Positions 10,701 to 20,469 of a stretch of DNA of 64,000 nucleotides are shown here, in pieces. The notes beneath the pieces are model-generated. The model had not been told where the DNA came from. It ran no database searches and saw only the letters and a list, made by a program, of their open reading frames with translations. Numbering within the stretch: position 1 is the first letter of the stretch; each line of letters opens with the position of its first letter. The stretch is from Microcebus murinus (Eukaryota; Chordata; Mammalia; Primates; Cheirogaleidae), in the NCBI RefSeq assembly GCF_040939455.1, contig NC_134109.1, positions 67,558,501-67,622,500 on the forward strand, read 5' to 3'. Position numbers and translations under genes: made by a program.

Positions 10701-11243
10701 CTATGAACTAATCTTGAGAAGTGAGGGAAACCATGTGGGTAGAACTGAAATGAAACTGTAGTGTGGGTCTGAGCTGCAGTGCTCTCGGAGAATATCCATC
10801 CCCCCACAGAAAGGCCATGCTTTCAGTTCAGTATGGGATACTGGACAGGGAAGCTCCCAGCCCACCACACCACTGCTGGTGAGCTCACCTAGTTGGGCTT
10901 CTGCTTGTATCCAGACATTGAAAGAAGATCCACTGGGCAAGGGAGGAGGGAGAAGAACGAAATCCACTCTTGACAGCCCAGTCTGTGAATCCCAGATGAC
11001 CACTCCTGCATGAGCAGACTTTTTGGCTTGGGGGCCTATAGCCACTCCCTGGTGGCTTTCCCCAGTGATCTGAAAGATAACCATTGACCCCTGCTGCAAT
11101 GGCTCTTGTGCCTCCCTGTGGAGCCTGAAAACAGGTTCTTCTGAACCAGCCCCACCTAGCCTTGCTCCTCTACCTATAACTTCTGTGGTGGAGAATAAGG
11201 AGTCTCCTGGGAACTCTATGGCCCCACCTACCACCTGTGGCAT
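10701..11243 (-). other. 180-codon antisense frame in the L1 5' UTR
   Basis: This is the longest minus-strand frame in the window and lies wholly in the GC-richer L1 5' UTR, opposite a 183-codon plus-strand frame nearby (10072-10623). The predicted protein has no recognisable domain, signal peptide or membrane segment. Primate L1 5' UTRs are known to carry an antisense promoter and a short antisense frame (ORF0), which makes the position notable. Low stop-codon density in GC-rich DNA explains both frames without selection. Confidence 0.3.
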
Positions 11244-11879
11244 TCAAGTGATTCTTTTGAGGAAAAACAGCTGGTCACAGGTACCAAAAAGAAAACTGCA
11301 GCCAGCCCTTTCCTACGAATACCACCTACTGTCAGGGAAGACAACTTGTACAGCCCATTACAGCATTTACTGACTCAGTCATACAGGGCATGGCTGATTC
11401 TTACCCATAAGTACCACCTACCGTTTCAGAGATTAAACTGGGCATCCAAACATAATTCACACTGTTTAAGAAGATCACAGGGCTGGGTAAAGAAAAATAT
11501 CAAAGACATCCATTTTTTCTCATCAATAAGAGGCAGGGAATCTGCCCAAACACATAGCTCACTACTGCTACAGCCTGTAAACAACTAGCAACTGAGGAAA
11601 CCACCACATTAAGGATATCTATAACCAAGGTATTCATCCAGAACCTAGAGACTCAAAGATACCCACAAGCAAAGCCAAATATCCTTACCCAACATATGCT
11701 ACAGACATTCTCTTAAGAGTAAGAAACTAAAAAACAAAAAGCCCCATCTAAACAAAAGAAAATCCCCAAACAAGAAGCAACAGCTGCTTTAAGTGAGAAG
11801 GAATCAGCACAAGAACTCTAGAAGTACAAAACATCAGAGTGAAAGGACACCCCCCAAAGGAGAACACTATTTCTCAGGT

Positions 11880-12540
11880 AATGGATCCTAACCAAAGTGC
11901 AAATAATGAAATGACAGATAAAGAATTCCAAATATGGGATGTAAGGAACTCAATGAAATCCAAGAGAAAATGGAAAATCAACTTACAGAAACTAGAAAAA
12001 CAATTCAGGAAATGAATGACAAATTTACTAAATAAATAGATACATTTAAAAATAATAGCAATTCTGGAAATAAAAAAATTCATTTAAGGAAATAGAAAGT
12101 TTTAAGAATAGACTAGACCAGGCAGAAGAAAAAATTTCAGAGCTTGAACACTACTCTTTTGAATTAACCTAGTCAAAAATAAAGAAGAATTAAGGGGAAC
12201 AAAATCTAAGAGAAATATGGCATTATGTAAAATGGCCAAATATAAGAATCATAGGCATCGATGAGGGTGAAGAAGAAAAAGCACAAGTTCTGAGAAACCT
12301 ACTTGAGATAATAATTGAGGAAAACTTCTCTGGTCTTGCTAGAGATTTAGACAGTCAGATATAAGAAGATCAATAAACACCTGAGAGATTCATTGCAAAA
12401 AGGGAAGTCTTTCCCAGACAAACAAACATTACAGGAATTTGTCACTACTAGACCCATCCTACAGGAAATGCTCAAAATTGCATTATACATGCAACAACAC
12501 AAGAGATACCAACCAGTGTTAAAAACACCCAAAGTTATAG
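11880..12540 (+). pseudogene. L1 ORF1 remnant (RNA-binding ORF1p), internally deleted
   Basis: ORF1p is the trimeric RNA-binding chaperone of L1. The coiled-coil region is represented by 'gaaatccaagagaaaatgga' and 'ggcagaagaaaaaatttcag', and the middle by 'aagaatcataggcatcgatg'. The C-terminal end reads KSFPDKQTLQEFVTTRPILQ, closely like known L1 ORF1p C-termini. The expected sequence between about 12385 and 12400 is missing, removing much of the RNA-binding core, and several stop codons occur. The total is about 660 bases against about 1 kb for an intact ORF1. Confidence 0.8.
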
Positions 12541-12611
12541 CTCACAGCTCTTATAAAATAATTGTACAAGAAGGAAAACAAAAGAATAAGGTATCATCCA
12601 TTGTGCTGAAC

Positions 12612-12716
12612 AGAACAGGATCCCACATATCAACACTCACACTAAACATGAGCAGTCTGAATGCCCCACTTAAAAGACATAGACTGGTTGAATGAATTAA
12701 AAAATAGAGAATAGCA
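12612..12716 (+). pseudogene. L1 ORF2 start (endonuclease N-terminus), truncated
   Basis: The frame reads TGSHISTLTLNMSSLNAPLK followed by RHRL, matching the first residues of the L1 ORF2 apurinic/apyrimidinic endonuclease domain. A stop follows within about 28 codons and L1 similarity ends near 12716. Catalytic residues of the endonuclease and the whole reverse transcriptase are absent. Confidence 0.8.
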
Positions 12717-12806
12717 ACTTCCCATCTAACTATAAAAACTAGTCTTTCTGATGAAGACATGATTTATGTTTTAATATATTTTCTTTTAGCATATAAACAT
12801 AAAACA

Positions 12807-13095
12807 AGAGTTACCAGATAAAATATAGGACATATGACTTGATTTGAATTTTATGTAAATAGCAAATAATTTTTCAGTATAAGTATGTCCCATGCAATAT
12901 TTGGGATACACTTATACTATTTTTCCCCCATTATGGAACTCCTCTAACAAACTGCCTACACTCTACCACACCCCCTTAGATAAACATTTGGGAAATGTTT
13001 ATGCTAAGAAATATACATGTATTAAAAGATTTGTTATTTGAAATCCAAATTTAATTGGGGATCCTGTATTTTTATTTGCTAAGGCAACACTGGCT
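12807..13095. repeat. Palindromic interspersed repeat, arms separated by an insertion
   Basis: The left arm (about 12810-12910) has 'gttaccagataaaatatagg' and 'cagtataagtatgtcccatg'. The right arm (about 13035-13087) carries the inverse, 'tttaattggggatcctgtat' and 'tttttatttgctaaggcaac'. The arms are imperfect reverse complements and are known from a dispersed mammalian repeat whose name I cannot recall with certainty. About 100 unrelated bases separate them. Confidence 0.6.
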
Positions 13096-13136
13096 TAGTT
13101 TACATGACTGTTATACAATGTTTAAGTAAAATTATA

Positions 13137-13372
13137 TAGTTGACCCTTGAACAATACAGGTTTGAACTGTGTGGGTCCACTCATATACGGCGTTTTTTCA
13201 ACCAAATGTGATGGCAAATATAGCATTGGCAGGATTTGAAATCCAAGTATACAGAGGAACCACTTTTCATACAGGCAGGTTCCTCAGGGCTGACTGTGGG
13301 ACTTAGGAGTGAGAATTTTGGCATAAACAGGGGTCCTGGAACAAGTCCCTTGAGAATATCTAGAGACAACTA
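13137..13372 (+). mobile_element. Tigger-type MITE with TA target duplications
   Basis: The element begins TAGTTGACCCTTGAACAATA and ends GACAACTA, an imperfect inverted terminal repeat. TA lies on both sides (13135-13136 and 13373-13374). At 236 bases it is a non-autonomous member. Its left terminus matches the reverse complement of the element end at 301-318. Short frames across it (62 and 75 codons) are not coding. Confidence 0.8.
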
Positions 13373-13744
13373 TATTTCACTATACCAATATTATCTTATC
13401 TTGACTCTTTTTTCCTTTTCTTGCTCACCTGCTATGTCCAGTCTCATGCTAAACTGTGAGTAAAGCTGTTTATCCCAGGATAATCCATTTGACATTGGTC
13501 ATGTCAGATATTGGCTGAGGCTGCTCAGAAAAAGCATGGCTTCAGCCTAAAAGTTGGGGTAAATTTTGGAGGAGTCACAGGTACAGACTGCTCCCACACA
13601 AGGGTGAGTTCTCTTCTGAAGAGAGTGGAGTGGTACACCCCCTGGTTCCCACAGCCCCTCAGTGAGTGGGAAATATATTTCCAGGGCCCAAAAACCTATC
13701 TTCTCTTCTTGAAAACTTGCCCTTCCCCGAGAAATGAACCACTC
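13373..13744. other. Unassigned stretch
   Basis: No repeat recognised. Overlapping frames of 83 and 72 codons on opposite strands (13511-13765) have no known match that I can see. Confidence 0.45.
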
Positions 13745-13965
13745 ATTATAAAGCAGGGTTAACATACTTCTTTTTAAAGGGACAAGTAGTAAATATTTTA
13801 GGTTTGGTGGGCCAAATATGGTCTCTGTTACATATTCTTTTAAGTAAGAAAATCTTTTAAAATTATAAAACTTTTAAAATTATAAAACTTAGCTCTTGTA
13901 GGCCATACAGAAACAGGTCACAATCCAGATTTTGCCCATAGGCCATTGTTTGCTGATCGCCGATT
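13745..13965 (+). mobile_element. hAT-type non-autonomous DNA transposon
   Basis: The characteristic words are 'tagtaaatattttaggtttg', 'tgggccaaatatggtctctg', 'cagattttgcccataggcca' and the closing 'ttgtttgctgatcgcc'. The same family recurs, better preserved, at 32725-32937. The middle has been altered by a 17-bp tandem duplication (13854-13887). Confidence 0.75.
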
Positions 13966-14589
13966 TAAAAAGTTATTGTTTTCAAAGTGCATTTATGACA
14001 ATAGAGTCCAAAGATGTCAGGTAAAGAAACAAAGCTCTCATGGTGGAGCTTTGGGAATGAGTAACTATCAGGAGACTAAGGAGATCTGTTTTTTCCAAAT
14101 CCCCAAATAATTATCAAAAAATATTGCAAATGGAAGAAATATACAAGTGAAAGCCCTGGCCTAAACTAATTTTTGTTAATTTTGTTGTTTAGAGTGAAAT
14201 ATAGAATAGGGACCTACTAATAGAGGTAACACTGGATTAGCTTGGTTTTCACAAGAAGAGGCATTTTACCTATTATTTTAAAGATAAGAAATTTTGATCA
14301 TGAAAGCTTTAGTTAGAGTCACCTAAACCTGTTTATATCTTAGAATTAGCCAGATGATAACAGGGCTTTTTTGATTTAACACTTAGCTTATTTTCTAAGA
14401 TCAAAATGTAATCCAACTGTATCTAGTAAAGAAAACATATCTCATCCCTTGGCATTAAACAAATACATTGCTCAATTTAGACTTCAGTGCAATCCTTTAG
14501 CTGCTTTTCTGGCCCTCCCTGGAGGCTAAATGCTCTTCTCTGTTTTCTCATAGTGTCTATAAGTCAGATGAGCCAAATTTTGCATCCTT
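13966..14589. other. Unassigned stretch
   Basis: No element, RNA gene or coding frame recognised. Confidence 0.5.
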
Positions 14590-14770
14590 GATGAAACCTA
14601 TTAGCTGTGTGATCTTGACCAAGTTACTTAACATTTCTGAAGCTCAAGTGTCTCATCTGAATATAAATGTAAAATTATCTACCTCATTTTGTTGGAAGGC
14701 TTAAAAATGATAACTTATAAAAAGTTCTCACATGGTGCTTAGCATGTAGTATATGTTCACCAAAGGAGAG
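14590..14770 (+). repeat. MIR SINE
   Basis: It shows the MIR core, 'ttagctgtgtgatcttgacc' with 'aagttacttaacatttctga', followed by 'tctcatctgaatataaatg' and the 3' part 'cacatggtgcttagcatgta'. The element is tRNA-derived and long inactive. Confidence 0.85.
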
Positions 14771-14809
14771 CGGCTTTAGTCATATTCTCCCATTGCTTTG
14801 AACACATTT

Positions 14810-14935
14810 TCTTCATCGTCTCTTCTTACCAGACTGTTAAGCTCCCTTAGGTCTAGGATGTGCTTTGTCTCTGTATCCCCAAGGTCTGGCATATAGCAGG
14901 CCTTAGTCAAGATTCGTTGAATAAAATCATCACAC
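14810..14935 (+). repeat. L2 LINE 3' end
   Basis: The L2 tail is clear: 'cagactgttaagctccctta', 'tctctgtatccccaaggtct' and 'ggcatatagcaggccttagt', ending with 'tcgttgaataaaat'. It lies 40 bases after the MIR and in the same orientation. Confidence 0.8.
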
Positions 14936-15299
14936 AGGGCTACAGCTATTAAATAAGGCTTCTAATAGTTTTACTGATACATTTTCTAAACCCATACTTA
15001 AAGAAGCAAGACTACAGACTAGTTGATACTGGAATTGTCCTCAAAAATTCAGAGTTGCTGTACTTATACCAAGAAGAAAAAGTTGAGAATAACCATAGGG
15101 TACTTGAAATTGGGTCACTGCTTGGAGAATGCTTTATTATTGGTGGATTAAAGATGAAGCAAGCCCCTAATTGCAGCTTTAACTTCCATATGTCAGTGTC
15201 AGCACTACTCAGGGATAAACTTCTAAAATGATAATACTTTGATTTAGTATTAGACTTTTACCATTCAGTGCACTTTGCCACCTATTATTTTCTTTTATC

Positions 15300-15445
15300 C
15301 TCACAATGAGCCCAAGAGGGAGAGCAATTTTACAGATGAGCAAATAGCAGCACAGCAGGTTAAGTGACCGACAGAAGGTCACAAAGTGATTTTAATAGCA
15401 GAGCTGGGCTCCCAGACAGGTTTCAGACTCCCAGTCCTGCATTTA
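15300..15445 (-). repeat. MIR SINE, reverse orientation
   Basis: The reverse complement of MIR is seen in 'cctcacaatgagcccaagag', 'gcaattttacagatgagcaa', 'aggttaagtgaccgacagaa' and 'ggtcacaaagtgattttaat'. A 75-codon frame starting at 15386 reads out of it and is not a gene. Confidence 0.8.
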
Positions 15446-15560
15446 TTTCCTGGGACCAGGGTGTTTCCCTTTTTGAACTCACAGGACAGGGCTCCTCAAG
15501 GAACTGATGCCAGCACAATGCTGTTCAAGGCCTGCCAAGCATTCAATAAATGCCTAGGAC

Positions 15561-15641
15561 AGAAAGGAAGCAAGGGAAGGAGAGAGGAAGCAAGGGAGGG
15601 AGAGAGGGGGTGAGGGAGGGAGAAAGAGAGAGAGGGAAGGA
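15561..15641 (+). repeat. Purine-rich (GGAA/GGGA)n tract with G-quadruplex motif
   Basis: Nearly uninterrupted purines on the plus strand follow an L2-tail-like 'gcattcaataaatgcc'. Positions 15594-15620 contain five runs of three or more G separated by 1-5 bases, a canonical quadruplex pattern. The tract could also form a triplex. Confidence 0.85.
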
Positions 15642-16199
15642 CATGACTGGAAGGAACTTTTCAATATAGTAATCTATTGGGTTTGGAGAATTACAAGCGC
15701 ACTATTCAGATATTTTAGTAATTACCTCAACTTTGTTCAGAACTTCACAGTCAGGTCTAGATTGCAGCATTATCAGGACTGATAATATGAAACCAGGTTT
15801 ACTAATCTTGCTAACAGGCTATGGACACATAAAGCTTGCTGATTCGTCATTGATTTTTAAATGCCAGAGTCACAATTTCTTACTAAAGGGTCCCTGTCTC
15901 TCTATATAATAAAGTCATTAAAGATATTTAAGGAATAGGATGAGTCCAACAGATGGTACTTTTCTTTGAATAGTACTTTATAAAGTACCTCTACCAGAAT
16001 ATTTTGATTTTTCTTAGGTCATGTTCCCTTTAAGATGATGAAAACTAGAGACCTTATTTTCAGAAAAAGAAACAGTATTATGCACATATACAAACATAAC
16101 TTTACATACAATTCAGGAAAGATGGGAGATGGGAGTTCCCATACATCTTTTAGTAGGATTTCACAGAAACCACTTAAAAATTTGTCATTGATAACTTAC
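15642..16199. other. Unassigned stretch
   Basis: No recognisable features. Confidence 0.5.
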
Positions 16200-16350
16200 A
16201 TCATTTTATACTAACAGCTTTGTGAGGTACGTAAGCAGGTATTATGTGTACCATTTTACACATGGGATTAATAACCCCAAAACATAAGTGACTTATCTAA
16301 GAGAAAAAGTTAACGAGGCAGAACTAATACCAGCTCTCCTGAATGCTGGC
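16200..16350 (-). repeat. MIR SINE, reverse orientation
   Basis: It has the reverse MIR layout: 'tttgtgaggtacgtaagcag', 'accattttacacatgggatt', 'aagtgacttatctaagagaa' and 'aggcagaactaataccagct'. Confidence 0.75.
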
Positions 16351-16658
16351 CTGGAGGCTCTTCCCTATATCAAGGTGCTTAAGTTATAGGTGAAGACATA
16401 AAATTTGCCCCCAGAAATGATTTGACCTCTCTGGATATGAGTCAATTCAAGAAAGCAACAGCTTCCTCCTTCCCTGTCACAGATGTTTTTTAAATATTCC
16501 TCTTTAAGCCTCCCAATCATCTTAGCCATCACCAAAATCTATTAATACATTGTCCCAAAGGCCTAATTGAAATACTGATCATGGATATACTTAGCCATCA
16601 GCCTAAAATTTAGAACCATGTAATTCAGTATGAGTGATGGAAGTGTTTTCCAAAGGTT

Positions 16659-16693
16659 AAAAAAAAAAAAAAAAAAAAAAACAAAAAAAAAAA
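16659..16693. repeat. Poly(A) tract with one interruption
   Basis: About 35 bases of A on the plus strand are broken by a single C at 16682. They sit at the left border of the reverse-oriented L2 that follows. A Phe-rich 60-codon frame on the minus strand (16625-16807) is an artefact of this tract. Confidence 0.95.
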
Positions 16694-16694
16694 C

Positions 16695-17063
16695 GTGTCA
16701 AAGCAGGTAAATGCTGTAATAGTAGATAACAGGTTGGCCTTGGGAGTAGAGAAGCCAGGTGGCAAGAATCCAGAGGTAAGGTGTGCTGGCTTGAATGGAT
16801 GGTGCAATGGAGTGCAGAGTCATGGTCAGATTCTGCTTATACGTTAAAAGCAGAGCCAATCATTTATGAATGAATGAGGGTAGGTGTGAAAGAAAGGGAA
16901 AAGTCAAAGAGGTCTCCAAAGTATTAGCCTGAGCAATTGGAAGGTTTGAGTTAGCATTAACTGAGTTGAGAAAAAATGGGATCCAGAGTTTATTTTTGGA
17001 CATGTCAAATTTTATATGTCTGTTAGACACCCAAGTGGAAATGCCTAAGAGGTAATTGATGTG
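16695..17063 (-). pseudogene. L2 LINE reverse-transcriptase region, right of a split copy
   Basis: On the minus strand the translation contains GISTWVSNRHIKFDMSKNKL, the segment that follows the catalytic site in L2/CR1-clade reverse transcriptases. Downstream on the minus strand, the words around 16900 and 16770 match the following L2 region. The copy continues at 17411-17585 and is interrupted by a Tigger element. Frame breaks show that it is dead. Confidence 0.85.
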
Positions 17064-17410
17064 CAGAGTCATGCAACTACATAACAATGTTTTGATCAAC
17101 AATGGATAGCATATACAATGCAGGTCCCATAAGATTATAATTCTGTATTTTCACTACAGTTTTTCTATGTTGAGATATGTTTAGACACAAATACTATTGT
17201 GTTACAATTGCCTGCAGTATTCAGTACAGTAACATGTTATACAGGTTTATAGCCTAAGAGAAATAGGCCATACCATATTAGCCTAGGTATGTAGTAGGCT
17301 TTACCATCTAGGTTTGTGTTAGTATGCTCTACGATGTTCACACAATCCTGAAATTGTCTATTGACTCATTTCTCAGAACATATCCCCCATCACTAAGTGA
17401 TAGACAACAG
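17064..17410 (+). mobile_element. Tigger-type DNA transposon inserted in L2
   Basis: It begins CAGAGTCATGCAACTACATA and continues 'tcccataagattataattct'. The right half has 'ttacaattgcctgcagtatt', 'acagtaacatgttatacagg', 'ggtatgtagtaggctttacc' and 'catttctcagaacatatccc', and it ends at 'agacaacag' before TA (17411-17412). These are the two ends of a Tigger-family element joined without the transposase gene. The flanking L2 sequence is collinear on both sides, so the insertion boundaries are well supported. Confidence 0.85.
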
Positions 17411-17585
17411 TACTTACAAGTGTAGAGTTCTGAGAAGAGGTCTATACTGGACATAAACATTTGGAGATTGTCATGTATAAGCAATATTTAAAACCGCGAG
17501 ACTAAATGAGGTCACCAGGAGAGTGGGTACAGATAGAGAAGAGATCCAAGACTGAACTCTGAGTACTCCAATGTTAATCACTTAA
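17411..17585 (-). pseudogene. L2 LINE reverse-transcriptase core, left of a split copy
   Basis: This continues the L2 at 16695-17063. Reverse-complement words include the part around 'gagactaaatgaggtcacca' (17500) and 'gatccaagactgaactctga', corresponding to the region before and at the catalytic YADD box. In this copy an indel and a stop codon fall at the YADD position, so polymerase activity is lost. Confidence 0.75.
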
Positions 17586-17889
17586 CTACCTCGAACTGAA
17601 GCATTTTGGGTCATATGCTCATGCATGACCAATCAGTGTGGCCTGGTAAATGCTGTGTCCTGATAGGTAGAGGCTGGACATATCTGAAACACTATGGGAA
17701 GAAAAAAGTGATTAATCAGGCTGAGACCAATCAGATCACCTCTGAAGTTGTGGCAGAGGGAAGGCAAGGCCAAACCTCCCCCAGTCAAACCACATGGCTG
17801 TGCACAGAGGAGTGGGAGAGAAGCTGGGGAAGGCACCACAATGCCCAACACACTAACCACATGCTTCTGAGCTTTTTGTTGTTGCAGTG
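17586..17889. other. Unassigned stretch
   Basis: Two overlapping frames of 99 and 96 codons (17606-17905 plus, 17633-17923 minus) share this segment. Neither resembles a protein I know. An old LTR or further L2 sequence is possible but unproven. Confidence 0.4.
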
Positions 17890-18112
17890 GGAGTTTGGAC
17901 CCTAGTATTAAACAAATCTGCACTTAAACTTTGGTGCTGTCACCAACAGTATGACCATGGGCAGGTTACTAAGCTATTTAAACCAGTTTATTTGTAAAAC
18001 GAGAATAATCATCCCTCCTACTACCTTAAATAGGTATCTGGAAAGAATCATCTGGGATATTTCATATAGACCATCAATGTAATGCTTGACACACAGTAAA
18101 TGCTCAAAAATA
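17890..18112 (+). repeat. MIR SINE
   Basis: Near full-length MIR: 'acttaaactttggtgctgtc', 'agtatgaccatgggcaggtt', 'actaagctatttaaaccagt', and the 3' part 'atgcttgacacacagtaaat'. Confidence 0.8.
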
Positions 18113-18699
18113 TTTACTTTTTTTTTTGGCTTTGGCTTTCCTGAAAGTACAGCTTGAAGCAAAGGCCTATCTGTGTGCAGGTAAATTATTTGGGAAGTAA
18201 TCCCATAAAGCAGGAATACAGAAAGGATTAAAAGCCAATCCAAGTGACTGGGTACGGATTGCAGGGAACCTTCTGGAAAACATCACGAAATGTGCCTCAG
18301 AATGATGTGTCCCAGATGACAACAAGGTAGAGCATTTATCCATCAGCTTCTGTTCTTGACTGATCAGAGATATACACCCTCTCTTCCACCTCATCGACCT
18401 AATCCTCCAGGTTGCTAAAGCATTAGTTGAGTGATTTCCTGTGAACGTCCGTGTTACACCATTGCCTCAGATAAGACCCAGGGCAAGAAGCAAGAGGCAG
18501 AGGCCCAGGTGAGACACCTTCAGAGTGGCCTGTGCAAAGCAAATTGAAGCCAGCACAAAATGGGTTCCTGCAAAAGGTGCTGGGAAGAACTGGGGCTGAG
18601 AAGATAGACAACTCAAAACATGAGTTACAATGACTTCATTATATAAATAGTAATTTATTATTAGGCATTCTTGCTAAATCCTTGCATCTGAGATTCTTA
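18113..18699. other. Unassigned stretch
   Basis: A T run at 18118-18128 marks the MIR border. Beyond it I recognise no repeat. Frames of 62-89 codons on the minus strand have no known product. Confidence 0.45.
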
Positions 18700-18835
18700 T
18701 CAATGGCTCTTTCTCCATTAGATTTTGATCTCCTGAAATGCAAAGCTAATTTTCTTACTTTTTATACCTATAACTCAGTGTTATGCATACAGAACATGGT
18801 CAATATTTGTTAAATTAAAATGAATTAATGTGACA
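18700..18835 (+). repeat. L2 LINE 3' end, diverged
   Basis: The L2-tail order is kept: 'ttttgatctcctgaaatgca', then 'cctataactcagtgttatgc' and 'acagaacatggtcaatattt', ending 'gttaaattaaaatgaatta'. Confidence 0.6.
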
Positions 18836-20165
18836 TGACAAAATACAAAATGTATGTGTATGTAAATCTATAATTTGGAATATATGTGTTTGGGATGTGT
18901 GTGTATGTTCTTTCAACTATATTTCCTCTTCTGGCAATTTGAAAGCAGAAATTTGATGTAAAAGTTTTGAATGGCTTTATTTCCTTTGGCTCTGTGCCAT
19001 AAAAAACAACAGAAGCAACAAAACCCTAATCCTGTACCAAAAAAGCAATAAGACTCTAAAATTATTTTTTTGTTCTCTAATTGCTTCCCCAGCTACCTTT
19101 CCTAGATTCATAGGAATTAGTGTTAGGAGAGGCACAGTTCAATTGGTTGTGCAGAGTTGAGCTTTTCTGAGCTTCATGAAGGCCTCAGTGAGAAGAAGGC
19201 TGTGGGCAAAAGCCCCTGCTCCATCCTCCTGGCTGCTTGGGAGGCTCTCTCATATGCCAAGGGCAGCCCGCTTCTGTCCTCCGTGTTGACTGAGTCATTC
19301 ACATGCTCTCACTTTTCTCCCCACTTTCACCCCAACTAAGCAGAATCCCATTAGCATGGATACATAAGACTGGATTATATTTTACCTCAACTTGATTTGT
19401 TCAGTATTTTCCCACATGCAAATATGTCTTTATTCTTTTCAGTACCCACATGAACTATACACCAAGTAAATGTAAAGATAATGGGCAATTCATAGACAAT
19501 GTAAGCCACTACCCACTGACGCATAATTGGAGGGCAAATTCTCAACAACTCATGGTTTGAGGAGAATGAGATTTAGCATACTCTAATATCTTAATTGGTT
19601 GGCTTGGTCAAGTGCTGGTAGAGCTTGATACTTTAACACGGGGGGGAAGAGAGAGACCAAGGAAGACTAAAGGCTGAGACAGTGGGCTAGAAAGTCTGGA
19701 GGGGCTTGAAGACACAGCAACCTTTAACTCAATAACTTGACTGGCCAGCCCCCAAAGTGGGAGATAGTGAGGTTTTTCAAATCCCTAACACTACAGAGCA
19801 GGCACTTTGCTTTCCGTGGTCCCAAATGACAAAGGAGGTATTGACTTGAACCATACCAGGGAGCATGGGCCAGACAGGAGCCACTGACCAAGCTAAGAGA
19901 AGGGGGCCAGGAGATAAACATCGCTCCTATCTGCTTTTAGTAATACTACCTGGGTTTTATACCCCCTGATAACTAAAAGATCATTATCTGTTTGTTCTTA
20001 TCACCTTTCTTTACAATAAGCATTAACTCTGTTGAGTTTGTCATTGTTTGCAAAAGCCAATCACTTAACAATTTTAAGGAAATGGTGTCCTTCTAATTCT
20101 AAAGGCTTCTATCTGAGTGACCTTCTGGGAAGAATGAAATTTAGTATAAATAAAGAGGCCCTCCG
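18836..20165. other. Unassigned stretch
   Basis: About 1.3 kb with TG-rich sequence at 18845-18910 and otherwise no recognised element. No coding frame above 65 codons. Confidence 0.5.
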
Positions 20166-20217
20166 TGCTCTTTTTTTTTTTTTCCCCTTTTTTCTTTTTT
20201 CTTTTTTTTTTTTTTTG
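20166..20217. repeat. Polypyrimidine (T-rich) tract
   Basis: An almost pure T tract with short C interruptions. The Phe-rich 89- and 91-codon frames that cross it (20032-20440) are low-complexity artefacts. Confidence 0.95.
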
Positions 20218-20469
20218 CTTTGTTTGTCCTCAGTCTCCCTTTTCTGTGAAATCTCCTCCTCTCTCCCAGGTATACTTGCTTCTCACTGTCTCCTTCCTTA
20301 AAGTTCTCAGAAGAAAGGTATTTGGATCTTTGCTTTCATTTAAATCTGACGACCATCACCACCTCAGTTATTTTCTCAAGAAAATTAACATTCTAACCCT
20401 CATTTCTAATTGTGGAATGATAGGCTTCCATGACTGTTAAAGAGAGATATCACTACTTAATTTTTCAAT

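Larger units (their letters stand above)
9619..12716 (+). mobile_element. L1 LINE with 5' UTR, deleted ORF1 and only the start of ORF2
   Basis: The element starts with GAGGTGGGGTTAACATGGCT, like 5' ends of primate-era L1. A GC-richer 5' UTR runs to about 11880, then comes an ORF1 remnant to about 12540, a short spacer, and ORF2 codons from about 12612 until sequence identity to L1 stops near 12716. L1 copies normally lose their 5' end; this one keeps the 5' end and lacks nearly all of ORF2 and the 3' UTR. I see no poly(A) at the break, so a later deletion is more likely than a short transcript. The 5' UTR would be about 2.2 kb, long compared with the ~0.9 kb of young human L1. Confidence 0.8.

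Noticed and set aside
20032..20440. Phe-rich frames of 89 and 91 codons resembling membrane segments
   Set aside because: They are created by the polypyrimidine tract at 20166-20217.
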